This document shows positions 20,244 to 32,498 of a stretch of DNA of 64,000 nucleotides, piece by piece. Position 1 is the first letter of the stretch; each line of letters starts with the position of its first letter. Origin of the DNA: Siphonodentalium dalli. Lineage: Eukaryota; Mollusca; Scaphopoda; Gadilida; Siphonodentaliidae. The notes beneath the pieces are model-generated. The model was not told where the DNA came from. It did not search any database and saw nothing but the letters and a program-made list of their open reading frames with translations. A program made the translations under genes and the position numbers. Location of the stretch: NCBI GenBank assembly GCA_032622095.1, contig CP136064.1:190139794-190203793 (forward strand), read 5' to 3'.

Positions 20244-20315
20244 GGGGATGTAGCTCAGTGGTAGAGCGTTCGCTTCGCATGTGAAAGGCCCCGGGTTCAA
20301 TCCCCGGCATCTCCA
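20244..20315 (+). tRNA. tRNA-Ala-CGC: tRNA-Ala (CGC), slot C
   Basis: Consensus body, with the first sub-family 2 upstream spacer. Confidence 0.97.
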
Positions 20316-21087
20316 AGGAAGGCGAATTTTGTTACAATATCTTGCACTATATTTCATCAATGGCGGGTTTTGGTAAATTTTTACCCCATTCAATCTCATA
20401 CAAAATTTATAGCACTCGATCTATTTTATCAGAGGCTGCTTTTTGGTAATGTTTTGCACTATTCAAATCTCGCACAAAATCCCATGTGTACATTGTCCTG
20501 TATTTTTTATAATTTGTTTTATATATCAGTTCGTTTCATCCCATATTTTAGTTGCGGGAGGTAGCGTCTGTTTCACAGCATCACCCATAGAGACAAGTTG
20601 ACGTCACAGACATGATGCACCATTCGTTCGCAATATGGACACCCAATAATTTAGTTGGTTGTTTGATTACGACATGTTCAAGATCGAAAATTGGGATCGT
20701 CAAGGTCGGTCTCGGAATATTGTTAAATGGACACAACTCGTTTAAACCTCAAACAGTACGTATACCTAATATGGAAGTCGGAACAATGCAGGTCGATAAA
20801 TACACGAAACACCGTTATACTCTAAAAATAGTCTTATCGAAATCACATTAATTTGACAGCTGTTTTCAATTATTTTTTCTCACAGATTGAGACAAACGCT
20901 CTTTATGCGTACCGTATAAGGAATATATAAACAATGAACGCTCGATCTTTATTGTCTCGTGCTGATTAATTTTCCGAAAACAATATGACTTGAATAAGTC
21001 ACGACATGATATGTATACATTTCATGTATTTCTCGACACATTTTGACCCCGAACGGGGCCTGACGAGGAGGGTATGTTCTTTGGCCT

Positions 21088-21159
21088 GGGGATGTAGCTC
21101 AGTGGTAGAGCGTTCGCTTTGCATGTGAAAGGCCCCGGGTTCGATCCCCGGCATCTCCA
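21088..21159 (+). tRNA. tRNA-Ala-TGC: tRNA-Ala (UGC), slot A
   Basis: Consensus body, subtype I flank and gcttac trailer. Confidence 0.97.
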
Positions 21160-21399
21160 GCACAGTGCTTACTTTTTATTTGTATGTATGAAGTTTTAAT
21201 TGCACATGCCGCTGTTATGACTGACTGTCGTGATTTCATATACTGGAAAGTCACCATTTGTGAATCGAAACGTTCCGTCCTATATGCATAGCTATTAAAT
21301 CACAACAAAGCAAATTTACCACTTCATCTGACTTCTCATCGAATAATAAATAGCTGTCTAATGTAGTCTCCAAACTTTGACGGATAAATTCTATCAGTT

Positions 21400-21471
21400 G
21401 GGGATGTAGCTCAGTGGTAGAGCGTTCGCTTTGCATGTGAAAGGCCCCGGGTTCGATCCCCGGCATCTCCA
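21400..21471 (+). tRNA. tRNA-Ala-TGC: tRNA-Ala (UGC), slot B
   Basis: Consensus body. Upstream cggataaatt allele. Confidence 0.97.
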
Positions 21472-21765
21472 AGAAATACTTTTGCACGAAAGTTAAAATT
21501 CGATTATGACGGTTTTGGTGATATTAATGGATGTAAATAATAGAAACAGCTTTCCCCATCGTTTTTCCGCGTGAAATCACGAAAACGAAAAAATTACTTT
21601 TCTGTATGCTCCGATGATATGCTCCGATGCTCCGTGGTATTGTCCTTATATTGCAGTGTAATTTCTATCATTTTATATTGAGATTAACATACTTCTTTTT
21701 TTTCGTGGGAAATCAAAGGATTTATTATTTGTCGACAATAATATGGCCTTGCAATTTTACGGGCC

Positions 21766-21837
21766 GGGGATGTAGCTCAGTGGTAGAGCGTTCGCTTCGC
21801 ATGTGAAAGGCCCCGGGTTCAATCCCCGGCATCTCCA
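21766..21837 (+). tRNA. tRNA-Ala-CGC: tRNA-Ala (CGC), slot C
   Basis: Consensus body. Followed by the tacccccatt (C5) spacer allele. Confidence 0.97.
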
Positions 21838-22611
21838 AGGAAGGCGAATTTTGTTACAATATCTTGCACTATATTTCATCAATGGCGGGTTTTGGTAAAT
21901 TTTTACCCCCATTCAATCTCATACAAAATTTATAGCACTCGATCTATTTTATCAGAGGCTGCTTTTTGGTAATGTTTTGCACTATTCAAATCTCGCACAA
22001 AATCCCATGTGTACATTGTCCTGTATTTTTTATAATTTGTTTTATATATCAGTTCGTTTCATCCCATATTTTAGTTGCGGGAGGTAGCGTCTGTTTCACA
22101 GCATCACCCATAGAGACAAGTTGACGTCACAGACATGATGCACCATTCGTTCGCAATATGGACACCCAATAATTTAGTTGGTTGTTTGATTACGACATGT
22201 TCAAGATCGAAAATTGGGATCGTCAAGGTCGGTCTCGGAATATTGTTAAATGGACACAACTCGTTTAAACCTCAAACAGTACGTATACCTAATATGGAAG
22301 TCGGAACAATGCAGGTCGATAAATACACGAAACACCGTTATACTCTAAAAAATAGTCTTATCGAAATCACATTAATTTGACAGCTGTTTTCAATTATTTT
22401 TTCTCACAGATTGAGACAAACGCTCTTTATGCGTACCGTATAAGGAATATATAAACAATGAACGCTCGATCTTTATTGTCTCGTGCTGATTAATTTTCCG
22501 AAAACAATATGACTTGAATAAGTCACGACATGATATGTATACATTTCATGTATTTCTCGACACATTTTGACCCCGAACCGGGCCTGACGAGGAGGGTGTG
22601 TTCTTTGGCCT

Positions 22612-22683
22612 GGGGATGTAGCTCAGTGGTAGAGCGTTCGCTTTGCATGTGAAAGGCCCCGGGTTCGATCCCCGGCATCTCCA
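22612..22683 (+). tRNA. tRNA-Ala-TGC: tRNA-Ala (UGC), slot A
   Basis: Consensus body, subtype II flank. Confidence 0.97.
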
Positions 22684-22923
22684 GCACAGTGCTTTCTTTT
22701 TATTTGTATGTATGAAGTTTTAATTGCACATGCCGCTGTTATGACTGACTGTCGTGATTTCATATACTGGAAAGTCACCATTTGTGAATCGAAACGTTCC
22801 GTCCTATATGCATAGCTATTAAATCACAACAAAGCAAATTTACCACTTCATCTGACTTCTCATCGAATAATAAATAGCTGTCTAATGTAGTCTCCAAACT
22901 TTGACGGACAAATTCTATCAGTT

Positions 22924-22995
22924 GGGGATGTAGCTCAGTGGTAGAGCGTTCGCTTTGCATGTGAAAGGCCCCGGGTTCGATCCCCGGCATCTCCA
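22924..22995 (+). tRNA. tRNA-Ala-TGC: tRNA-Ala (UGC), slot B
   Basis: Consensus body. Confidence 0.97.
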
Positions 22996-23289
22996 AGAAA
23001 TACTTTTGCACGAAAGTTAAAATTCGATTATGACGGTTTTGGTGATATTAATGGATGTAAATAATAGAAACAGCTTTCCCCATCGTTTTTCCGCGTGAAA
23101 TCACGAAAACGAAAAAATTACTTTTCTGTATGCTCCGATGATATGCTCCGATGCTCCGTGGTATTGTCCTTATATTGCAGTGTAATTTCTATCATTTTAT
23201 ATTGAGATTAACATACTTCTTTTTTTTCGTGGGAAATCAAAGGATTTATTATTTGTCGACAATAATATGGCCTTGCAATTTTACGGGCC

Positions 23290-23361
23290 GGGGATGTAGC
23301 TCAGTGGTAGAGCGTTCGCTTCGCATGTGAAAGGCCCCGGGTTCAATCCCCGGCATCTCCA
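23290..23361 (+). tRNA. tRNA-Ala-CGC: tRNA-Ala (CGC), slot C
   Basis: Consensus body. Confidence 0.97.
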
Positions 23362-24133
23362 AGGAAGGCGAATTTTGTTACAATATCTTGCACTATATTT
23401 CATCAATGGCGGGTTTTGGTAAATTTTTACCCCATTCAATCTCATACAAAATTTATAGCACTCGATCTATTTTATCAGAGGCTGCTTTTTGGTAATGTTT
23501 TGCACTATTCAAATCTCGCACAAAATCCCATGTGTACATTGTCCTGTATTTTTTATAATTTGTTTTATATATCAGTTCGTTTCATCCCATATTTTAGTTG
23601 CGGGAGGTAGCGTCTGTTTCACAGCATCACCCATAGAGACAAGTTGACGTCACAGACATGATGCACCATTCGTTCGCAATATGGACACCCAATAATTTAG
23701 TTGGTTGTTTGATTACGACATGTTCAAGATCGAAAATTGGGATCGTCAAGGTCGGTCTCGGAATATTGTTAAATGGACACAACTCGTTTAAACCTCAAAC
23801 AGTACGTATACCTAATATGGAAGTCGGAACAATGCAGGTCGATAAATACACGAAACACCGTTATACTCTAAAAATAGTCTTATCGAAATCACATTAATTT
23901 GACAGCTGTTTTCAATTATTTTTTCTCACAGATTGAGACAAACGCTCTTTATGCGTACCGTATAAGGAATATATAAACAATGAACGCTCGATCTTTATTG
24001 TCTCGTGCTGATTAATTTTCCGAAAACAATATGACTTGAATAAGTCACGACATGATATGTATACATTTCATGTATTTCTCGACACATTTTGACCCCGAAC
24101 CGGGCCTGACGAGGAGGGTGTGTTCTTTGGCCT

Positions 24134-24205
24134 GGGGATGTAGCTCAGTGGTAGAGCGTTCGCTTTGCATGTGAAAGGCCCCGGGTTCGATCCCCGGCAT
24201 CTCCA
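24134..24205 (+). tRNA. tRNA-Ala-TGC: tRNA-Ala (UGC), slot A
   Basis: Consensus body, subtype II. Confidence 0.97.
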
Positions 24206-24445
24206 GCACAGTGCTTTCTTTTTATTTGTATGTATGAAGTTTTAATTGCACATGCCGCTGTTATGACTGACTGTCGTGATTTCATATACTGGAAAGTCAC
24301 CATTTGTGAATCGAAACGTTCCGTCCTATATGCATAGCTATTAAATCACAACAAAGCAAATTTACCACTTCATCTGACTTCTCATCGAATAATAAATAGC
24401 TGTCTAATGTAGTCTCCAAACTTTGACGGACAAATTCTATCAGTT

Positions 24446-24517
24446 GGGGATGTAGCTCAGTGGTAGAGCGTTCGCTTTGCATGTGAAAGGCCCCGGGTTC
24501 GATCCCCGGCATCTCCA
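24446..24517 (+). tRNA. tRNA-Ala-TGC: tRNA-Ala (UGC), slot B
   Basis: Consensus body. Confidence 0.97.
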
Positions 24518-24811
24518 AGAAATACTTTTGCACGAAAGTTAAAATTCGATTATGACGGTTTTGGTGATATTAATGGATGTAAATAATAGAAACAGCTTTC
24601 CCCATCGTTTTTCCGCGTGAAATCACGAAAACGAAAAAATTACTTTTCTGTATGCTCCGATGATATGCTCCGATGCTCCGTGGTATTGTCCTTATATTGC
24701 AGTGTAATTTCTATCATTTTATATTGAGATTAACATACTTCTTTTTTTTCGTGGGAAATCAAAGGATTTATTATTTGTCGACAATAATATGGCCTTGCAA
24801 TTTTACGGGCC

Positions 24812-24883
24812 GGGGATGTAGCTCAGTGGTAGAGCGTTCGCTTCGCATGTGAAAGGCCCCGGGTTCAATCCCCGGCATCTCCA
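24812..24883 (+). tRNA. tRNA-Ala-CGC: tRNA-Ala (CGC), slot C
   Basis: Consensus body. Private ggcggttttt change downstream. Confidence 0.97.
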
Positions 24884-25655
24884 AGGAAGGCGAATTTTGT
24901 TACAATATCTTGCACTATATTTCATCAATGGCGGTTTTTGGTAAATTTTTACCCCATTCAATCTCATACAAAATTTATAGCACTCGATCTATTTTATCAG
25001 AGGCTGCTTTTTGGTAATGTTTTGCACTATTCAAATCTCGCACAAAATCCCATGTGTACATTGTCCTGTATTTTTTATAATTTGTTTTATATATCAGTTC
25101 GTTTCATCCCATATTTTAGTTGCGGGAGGTAGCGTCTGTTTCACAGCATCACCCATAGAGACAAGTTGACGTCACAGACATGATGCACCATTCGTTCGCA
25201 ATATGGACACCCAATAATTTAGTTGGTTGTTTGATTACGACATGTTCAAGATCGAAAATTGGGATCGTCAAGGTCGGTCTCGGAATATTGTTAAATGGAC
25301 ACAACTCGTTTAAACCTCAAACAGTACGTATACCTAATATGGAAGTCGGAACAATGCAGGTCGATAAATACACGAAACACCGTTATACTCTAAAAATAGT
25401 CTTATCGAAATCACATTAATTTGACAGCTGTTTTCAATTATTTTTTCTCACAGATTGAGACAAACGCTCTTTATGCGTACCGTATAAGGAATATATAAAC
25501 AATGAACGCTCGATCTTTATTGTCTCGTGCTGATTAATTTTCCGAAAACAATATGACTTGAATAAGTCACGACATGATATGTATACATTTCATGTATTTC
25601 TCGACACATTTTGACCCCGAACGGGGCCTGACGAGGAGGGTATGTTCTTTGGCCT

Positions 25656-25727
25656 GGGGATGTAGCTCAGTGGTAGAGCGTTCGCTTTGCATGTGAAAGG
25701 CCCCGGGTTCGATCCCCGGCATCTCCA
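25656..25727 (+). tRNA. tRNA-Ala-TGC: tRNA-Ala (UGC), slot A
   Basis: Consensus body, subtype I. Confidence 0.97.
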
Positions 25728-25967
25728 GCACAGTGCTTACTTTTTATTTGTATGTATGAAGTTTTAATTGCACATGCCGCTGTTATGACTGACTGTCGTG
25801 ATTTCATATACTGGAAAGTCACCATTTGTGAATCGAAACGTTCCGTCCTATATGCATAGCTATTAAATCACAACAAAGCAAATTTACCACTTCATCTGAC
25901 TTCTCATCGAATAATAAATAGCTGTCTAATGTAGTCTCCAAACTTTGACGGACAAATTCTATCAGTT

Positions 25968-26039
25968 GGGGATGTAGCTCAGTGGTAGAGCGTTCGCTTT
26001 GCATGTGAAAGGCCCCGGGTTCGATCCCCGGCATCTCCA
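25968..26039 (+). tRNA. tRNA-Ala-TGC: tRNA-Ala (UGC), slot B
   Basis: Consensus body. It follows a subtype I slot A but has the cggacaaatt allele, a mosaic combination. Confidence 0.97.
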
Positions 26040-26333
26040 AGAAATACTTTTGCACGAAAGTTAAAATTCGATTATGACGGTTTTGGTGATATTAATGGAT
26101 GTAAATAATAGAAACAGCTTTCCCCATCGTTTTTCCGCGTGAAATCACGAAAACGAAAAAATTACTTTTCTGTATGCTCCGATGATATGCTCCGATGCTC
26201 CGTGGTATTGTCCTTATATTGCAGTGTAATTTCTATCATTTTATATTGAGATTAACATACTTCTTTTTTTTCGTGGGAAATCAAAGGATTTATTATTTGT
26301 CGACAATAATATGGCCTTGCAATTTTACGGGCC

Positions 26334-26405
26334 GGGGATGTAGCTCAGTGGTAGAGCGTTCGCTTCGCATGTGAAAGGCCCCGGGTTCAATCCCCGGCAT
26401 CTCCA
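26334..26405 (+). tRNA. tRNA-Ala-CGC: tRNA-Ala (CGC), slot C
   Basis: Consensus body. Confidence 0.97.
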
Positions 26406-27177
26406 AGGAAGGCGAATTTTGTTACAATATCTTGCACTATATTTCATCAATGGCGGGTTTTGGTAAATTTTTACCCCATTCAATCTCATACAAAATTTAT
26501 AGCACTCGATCTATTTTATCAGAGGCTGCTTTTTGGTAATGTTTTGCACTATTCAAATCTCGCACAAAATCCCATGTGTACATTGTCCTGTATTTTTTAT
26601 AATTTGTTTTATATATCAGTTCGTTTCATCCCATATTTTAGTTGCGGGAGGTAGCGTCTGTTTCACAGCATCACCCATAGAGACAAGTTGACGTCACAGA
26701 CATGATGCACCATTCGTTCGCAATATGGACACCCAATAATTTAGTTGGTTGTTTGATTACGACATGTTCAAGATCGAAAATTGGGATCGTCAAGGTCGGT
26801 CTCGGAATATTGTTAAATGGACACAACTCGTTTAAACCTCAAACAGTACGTATACCTAATATGGAAGTCGGAACAATGCAGGTCGATAAATACACGAAAC
26901 ACCGTTATACTCTAAAAATAGTCTTATCGAAATCACATTAATTTGACAGCTGTTTTCAATTATTTTTTCTCACAGATTGAGACAAACGCTCTTTATGCGT
27001 ACCGTATAAGGAATATATAAACAATGAACGCTCGATCTTTATTGTCTCGTGCTGATTAATTTTCCGAAAACAATATGACTTGAATAAGTCACGACATGAT
27101 ATGTATACATTTCATGTATTTCTCGACACATTTTGACCCCGAACGGGGCCTGACGAGGAGGGTATGTTCTTTGGCCT

Positions 27178-27249
27178 GGGGATGTAGCTCAGTGGTAGAG
27201 CGTTCGCTTTGCATGTGAAAGGCCCCGGGTTCGATCCCCGGCATCTCCA
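27178..27249 (+). tRNA. tRNA-Ala-TGC: tRNA-Ala (UGC), slot A
   Basis: Consensus body, subtype I. Confidence 0.97.
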
Positions 27250-27489
27250 GCACAGTGCTTACTTTTTATTTGTATGTATGAAGTTTTAATTGCACATGCC
27301 GCTGTTATGACTGACTGTCGTGATTTCATATACTGGAAAGTCACCATTTGTGAATCGAAACGTTCCGTCCTATATGCATAGCTATTAAATCACAACAAAG
27401 CAAATTTACCACTTCATCTGACTTCTCATCGAATAATAAATAGCTGTCTAATGTAGTCTCCAAACTTTGACGGATAAATTCTATCAGTT

Positions 27490-27561
27490 GGGGATGTAGC
27501 TCAGTGGTAGAGCGTTCGCTTTGCATGTGAAAGGCACCGGGTTCGATCCCCGGCATCTCCA
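27490..27561 (+). tRNA. tRNA-Ala-TGC: tRNA-Ala (UGC), slot B, C48A
   Basis: 72 nt with C to A at 27536 (aaggcaccgg), canonical position 48. This base normally forms the Levitt pair with G15, so folding may be weakened although every helix is intact. Confidence 0.93.
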
Positions 27562-27855
27562 AGAAATACTTTTGCACGAAAGTTAAAATTCGATTATGAC
27601 GGTTTTGGTGATATTAATGGATGTAAATAATAGAAACAGCTTTCCCCATCGTTTTCCCGCGTGAAATCACGAAAACGAAAAAATTACTTTTCTGTATGCT
27701 CCGATGATATGCTCCGATGCTCCGTGGTATTGTCCTTATATTGCAGTGTAATTTCTATCATTTTATATTGAGATTAACATACTTCTTTTTTTTTGTGGGA
27801 AATCAAAGGATTTATTATTTGTCGACAATAATATGGCCTTGCAATTTTACGGGCC

Positions 27856-27927
27856 GGGGATGTAGCTCAGTGGTAGAGCGTTCGCTTCGCATGTGAAAGG
27901 CCCCGGGTTCAATCCCCGGCATCTCCA
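27856..27927 (+). tRNA. tRNA-Ala-CGC: tRNA-Ala (CGC), slot C
   Basis: Consensus body. The upstream T-run has a private tttgtggg change; C5 spacer allele downstream. Confidence 0.97.
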
Positions 27928-28700
27928 AGGAAGGCGAATTTTGTTACAATATCTTGCACTATATTTCATCAATGGCGGGTTTTGGTAAATTTTTACCCCC
28001 ATTCAATCTCATACAAAATTTATAGCACTCGATCTATTTTATCAGAGGCTGCTTTTTGGTAATGTTTTGCACTATTCAAATCTCGCACAAAATCCCATGT
28101 GTACATTGTCCTGTATTTTTTATAATTTGTTTTATATATCAGTTCGTTTCATCCCATATTTTAGTTGCGGGAGGTAGCGTCTGTTTCACAGCATCACCCA
28201 TAGAGACAAGTTGACGTCACAGACATGATGCACCATTCGTTCGCAATATGGACACCCAATAATTTAGTTGGTTGTTTGATTACGACATGTTCAAGATCGA
28301 AAATTGGGATCGTCAAGGTCGGTCTCGGAATATTGTTAAATGGACACAACTCGTTTAAACCTCAAACAGTACGTATACCTAATATGGAAGTCGGAACAAT
28401 GCAGGTCGATAAATACACGAAACACCGTTATACTCTAAAAATAGTCTTATCGAAATCACATTAATTTGACAGCTGTTTTCAATTATTTTTTCTCACAGAT
28501 TGAGACAAACGCTCTTTATGCGTACCGTATAAGGAATATATAAACAATGAACGCTCGATCTTTATTGTCTCGTGCTGATTAATTTTCCGAAAACAATATG
28601 ACTTGAATAAGTCACGACATGATATGTATACATTTCATGTATTTCTCGACACATTTTGACCCCGAACCGGGCCTGACGAGGAGGGTGTGTTCTTTTGCCT

Positions 28701-28772
28701 GGGGATGTAGCTCAGTGGTAGAGCGTTCGCTTTGCATGTGAAAGGCCCCGGGTTCGATCCCCGGCATCTCCA
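28701..28772 (+). tRNA. tRNA-Ala-TGC: tRNA-Ala (UGC), slot A
   Basis: Consensus body, subtype II with tcttttgcct immediately upstream, as at 31746. Confidence 0.97.
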
Positions 28773-29012
28773 GCACAGTGCTTTCTTTTTATTTGTATGT
28801 ATGAAGTTTTAATTGCACATGCCGCTGTTATGACTGACTGTCGTGATTTCATATACTGGAAAGTCACCATTTGTGAATCGAAACGTTCCGTCCTATATGC
28901 ATAGCTATTAAATCACAACAAAGCAAATTTACCACTTCATCTGACTTCTCATCGAATAATAAATAGCTGTCTAATGTAGTCTCCAAACTTTGACGGACAA
29001 ATTCTATCAGTT

Positions 29013-29084
29013 GGGGATGTAGCTCAGTGGTAGAGCGTTCGCTTTGCATGTGAAAGGCCCCGGGTTCGATCCCCGGCATCTCCA
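29013..29084 (+). tRNA. tRNA-Ala-TGC: tRNA-Ala (UGC), slot B
   Basis: Consensus body. Confidence 0.97.
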
Positions 29085-29378
29085 AGAAATACTTTTGCAC
29101 GAAAGTTAAAATTCGATTATGACGGTTTTGGTGATATTAATGGATGTAAATAATAGAAACAGCTTTCCCCATCGTTTTTCCGCGTGAAATCACGAAAACG
29201 AAAAAATTACTTTTCTGTATGCTCCGATGATATGCTCCGATGCTCCGTGGTATTGTCCTTATATTGCAGTGTAATTTCTATCATTTTATATTGAGATTAA
29301 CATACTTCTTTTTTTTCGTGGGAAATCAAAGGATTTATTATTTGTCGACAATAATATGGCCTTGCAATTTTACGGGCC

Positions 29379-29450
29379 GGGGATGTAGCTCAGTGGTAGA
29401 GCGTTCGCTTCGCATGTGAAAGGCCCCGGGTTCAATCCCCGGCATCTCCA
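29379..29450 (+). tRNA. tRNA-Ala-CGC: tRNA-Ala (CGC), slot C
   Basis: Consensus body. Confidence 0.97.
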
Positions 29451-30222
29451 AGGAAGGCGAATTTTGTTACAATATCTTGCACTATATTTCATCAATGGCG
29501 GGTTTTGGTAAATTTTTACCCCATTCAATCTCATACAAAATTTATAGCACTCGATCTATTTTATCAGAGGCTGCTTTTTGGTAATGTTTTGCACTATTCA
29601 AATCTCGCACAAAATCCCATGTGTACATTGTCCTGTATTTTTTATAATTTGTTTTATATATCAGTTCGTTTCATCCCATATTTTAGTTGCGGGAGGTAGC
29701 GTCTGTTTCACAGCATCACCCATAGAGACAAGTTGACGTCACAGACATGATGCACCATTCGTTCGCAATATGGACACCCAATAATTTAGTTGGTTGTTTG
29801 ATTACGACATGTTCAAGATCGAAAATTGGGATCGTCAAGGTCGGTCTCGGAATATTGTTAAATGGACACAACTCGTTTAAACCTCAAACAGTACGTATAC
29901 CTAATATGGAAGTCGGAACAATGCAGGTCGATAAATACACGAAACACCGTTATACTCTAAAAATAGTCTTATCGAAATCACATTAATTTGACAGCTGTTT
30001 TCAATTATTTTTTCTCACAGATTGAGACAAACGCTCTTTATGCGTACCGTATAAGGAATATATAAACAATGAACGCTCGATCTTTATTGTCTCGTGCTGA
30101 TTAATTTTCCGAAAACAATATGACTTGAATAAGTCACGACATGATATGTATACATTTCATGTATTTCTCGACACATTTTGACCCCGAACGGGGCCTGACG
30201 AGGAGGGTATGTTCTTTGGCCT

Positions 30223-30294
30223 GGGGATGTAGCTCAGTGGTAGAGCGTTCGCTTTGCATGTGAAAGGCCCCGGGTTCGATCCCCGGCATCTCCA
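30223..30294 (+). tRNA. tRNA-Ala-TGC: tRNA-Ala (UGC), slot A
   Basis: Consensus body, subtype I. Confidence 0.97.
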
Positions 30295-30534
30295 GCACAG
30301 TGCTTACTTTTTATTTGTATGTATGAAGTTTTAATTGCACATGCCGCTGTTATGACTGACTGTCGTGATTTCATATACTGGAAAGTCACCATTTGTGAAT
30401 CGAAACGTTCCGTCCTATATGCATAGCTATTAAATCACAACAAAGCAAATTTACCACTTCATCTGACTTCTCATCGAATAATAAATAGCTGTCTAATGTA
30501 GTCTCCAAACTTTGACGGATAAATTCTATCAGTT

Positions 30535-30606
30535 GGGGATGTAGCTCAGTGGTAGAGCGTTCGCTTTGCATGTGAAAGGCCCCGGGTTCGATCCCCGGCA
30601 TCTCCA
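30535..30606 (+). tRNA. tRNA-Ala-TGC: tRNA-Ala (UGC), slot B
   Basis: Consensus body, cggataaatt allele. Confidence 0.97.
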
Positions 30607-30900
30607 AGAAATACTTTTGCACGAAAGTTAAAATTCGATTATGACGGTTTTGGTGATATTAATGGATGTAAATAATAGAAACAGCTTTCCCCATCGTTTT
30701 TCCGCGTGAAATCACGAAAACGAAAAAATTACTTTTCTGTATGCTCCGATGATATGCTCCGATGCTCCGTGGTATTGTCCTTATATTGCAGTGTAATTTC
30801 TATCATTTTATATTGAGATTAACATACTTCTTTTTTTTCGTGGGAAATCAAAGGATTTATTATTTGTCGACAATAATATGGCCTTGCAATTTTACGGGCC

Positions 30901-30972
30901 GGGGATGTAGCTCAGTGGTAGAGCGTTCGCTTCGCATGTGAAAGGCCCCGGGTTCAATCCCCGGCATCTCCA
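30901..30972 (+). tRNA. tRNA-Ala-CGC: tRNA-Ala (CGC), slot C
   Basis: Consensus body, C5 spacer allele downstream. Confidence 0.97.
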
Positions 30973-31745
30973 AGGAAGGCGAATTTTGTTACAATATCTT
31001 GCACTATATTTCATCAATGGCGGGTTTTGGTAAATTTTTACCCCCATTCAATCTCATACAAAATTTATAGCACTCGATCTATTTTATCAGAGGCTGCTTT
31101 TTGGTAATGTTTTGCACTATTCAAATCTCGCACAAAATCCCATGTGTACATTGTCCTGTATTTTTTATAATTTGTTTTATATATCAGTTCGTTTCATCCC
31201 ATATTTTAGTTGCGGGAGGTAGCGTCTGTTTCACAGCATCACCCATAGAGACAAGTTGACGTCACAGACATGATGCACCATTCGTTCGCAATATGGACAC
31301 CCAATAATTTAGTTGGTTGTTTGATTACGACATGTTCAAGATCGAAAATTGGGATCGTCAAGGTCGGTCTCGGAATATTGTTAAATGGACACAACTCGTT
31401 TAAACCTCAAACAGTACGTATACCTAATATGGAAGTCGGAACAATGCAGGTCGATAAATACACGAAACACCGTTATACTCTAAAAATAGTCTTATCGAAA
31501 TCACATTAATTTGACAGCTGTTTTCAATTATTTTTTCTCACAGATTGAGAGAAACGCTCTTTATGCGTACCGTATAAGGAATATATAAACAATGAACGCT
31601 CGATCTTTATTGTCTCGTGCTGATTAATTTTCCGAAAACAATATGACTTGAATAAGTCACGACATGATATGTATACATTTCATGTATTTCTCGACACATT
31701 TTGACCCCGAACCGGGCCTGACGAGGAGGGTGTGTTCTTTTGCCT

Positions 31746-31817
31746 GGGGATGTAGCTCAGTGGTAGAGCGTTCGCTTTGCATGTGAAAGGCCCCGGGTTC
31801 GATCCCCGGCATCTCCA
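31746..31817 (+). tRNA. tRNA-Ala-TGC: tRNA-Ala (UGC), slot A
   Basis: Consensus body, subtype II with tcttttgcct upstream. Confidence 0.97.
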
Positions 31818-31981
31818 GCACAGTGCTTTCTTTTTATTTGTATGTATGAAGTTTTAATTGCACATGCCGCTGTTATGACTGACTGTCGTGATTTCATATA
31901 CTGGAAAGTCACCATTTGTGAATCGAAACGTTCCGTCCTATATGCATAGCTATTAAATCACAACAAAGCAAATTTACCACT

Positions 31982-32086
31982 TCATCTGACTTCTCATCGA
32001 ATAATAAATAGCTGTCTAATGTAGTCTCCAAACTTTGACGGACAAATTCTATCAGTTGGGGATGTAGCTCAGTGGTAGAGCGTTCG
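31982..32086 (+). repeat. 105-bp direct duplication, left copy, flanking the SINE
   Basis: Runs from tcatctgac to the first 29 nt of slot B. The same 105 bases recur at 32394-32498 on the other side of the SINE. It behaves like a target-site duplication but is far longer than the 5-20 bp usual for LINE-driven insertion. Confidence 0.9.
32058..32086 (+). pseudogene. tRNA-Ala 5' fragment (29 nt), cut by SINE
   Basis: Contains the acceptor 5' strand, the D arm and part of the anticodon stem (ending gcgttcg), then stops at the SINE. It keeps an A box but has no anticodon, T arm or B box of its own. A 5' half of about this length resembles natural tRNA halves in size only. Confidence 0.95.
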
Positions 32087-32393
32087 GGGGCCTCGGTGGC
32101 TCAATCGGTTAGGGGTACAACTCCAAGCCGTTTCGCCTTCCAGCGCTGGCGATAAGGGTTCAAATCCACATGTTTCCATCGTGGACTTTGTAACTCGAAA
32201 TCGTTATCTGGGAAAGTTGCCAGTTACTTGCCGATGGCCGGTGGTTTGCCGCACATGGTCGACGAGTTTATCAGCCATTGAAATCACTGTTGGATTAGCC
32301 GTAAGTGTGCGGATTTCCTCCACCATTAAAACTGGCAATGTCGTGATATGGCCTTAGTGGCTAAAGCGACATAAAACCCTAATCAATCATGAA
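32087..32393 (+). mobile_element. tRNA-derived SINE, copy 1 (~307 bp)
   Basis: The head is tRNA-like: A box tggctcaatcgg at 32097-32108 and B box ggttcaaatcc at 32157-32167, about 50 bp apart, enough for pol III transcription. The body (with cggatttcctccaccatt) and the tail (aaccctaatcaatca) resemble, from memory, conserved SINE domains widespread in bivalve molluscs. It has no coding capacity, so it depends on a LINE partner. It is inserted in sense into a slot B tRNA at nucleotide 29. The 5' boundary is uncertain by a few Gs. Family assignment is inferred; the tRNA head is seen. Confidence 0.85.
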
Positions 32394-32498
32394 TCATCTG
32401 ACTTCTCATCGAATAATAAATAGCTGTCTAATGTAGTCTCCAAACTTTGACGGACAAATTCTATCAGTTGGGGATGTAGCTCAGTGGTAGAGCGTTCG
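32394..32498 (+). repeat. 105-bp direct duplication, right copy
   Basis: Restores the upstream flank, so the slot B gene that follows is complete. Confidence 0.9.
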
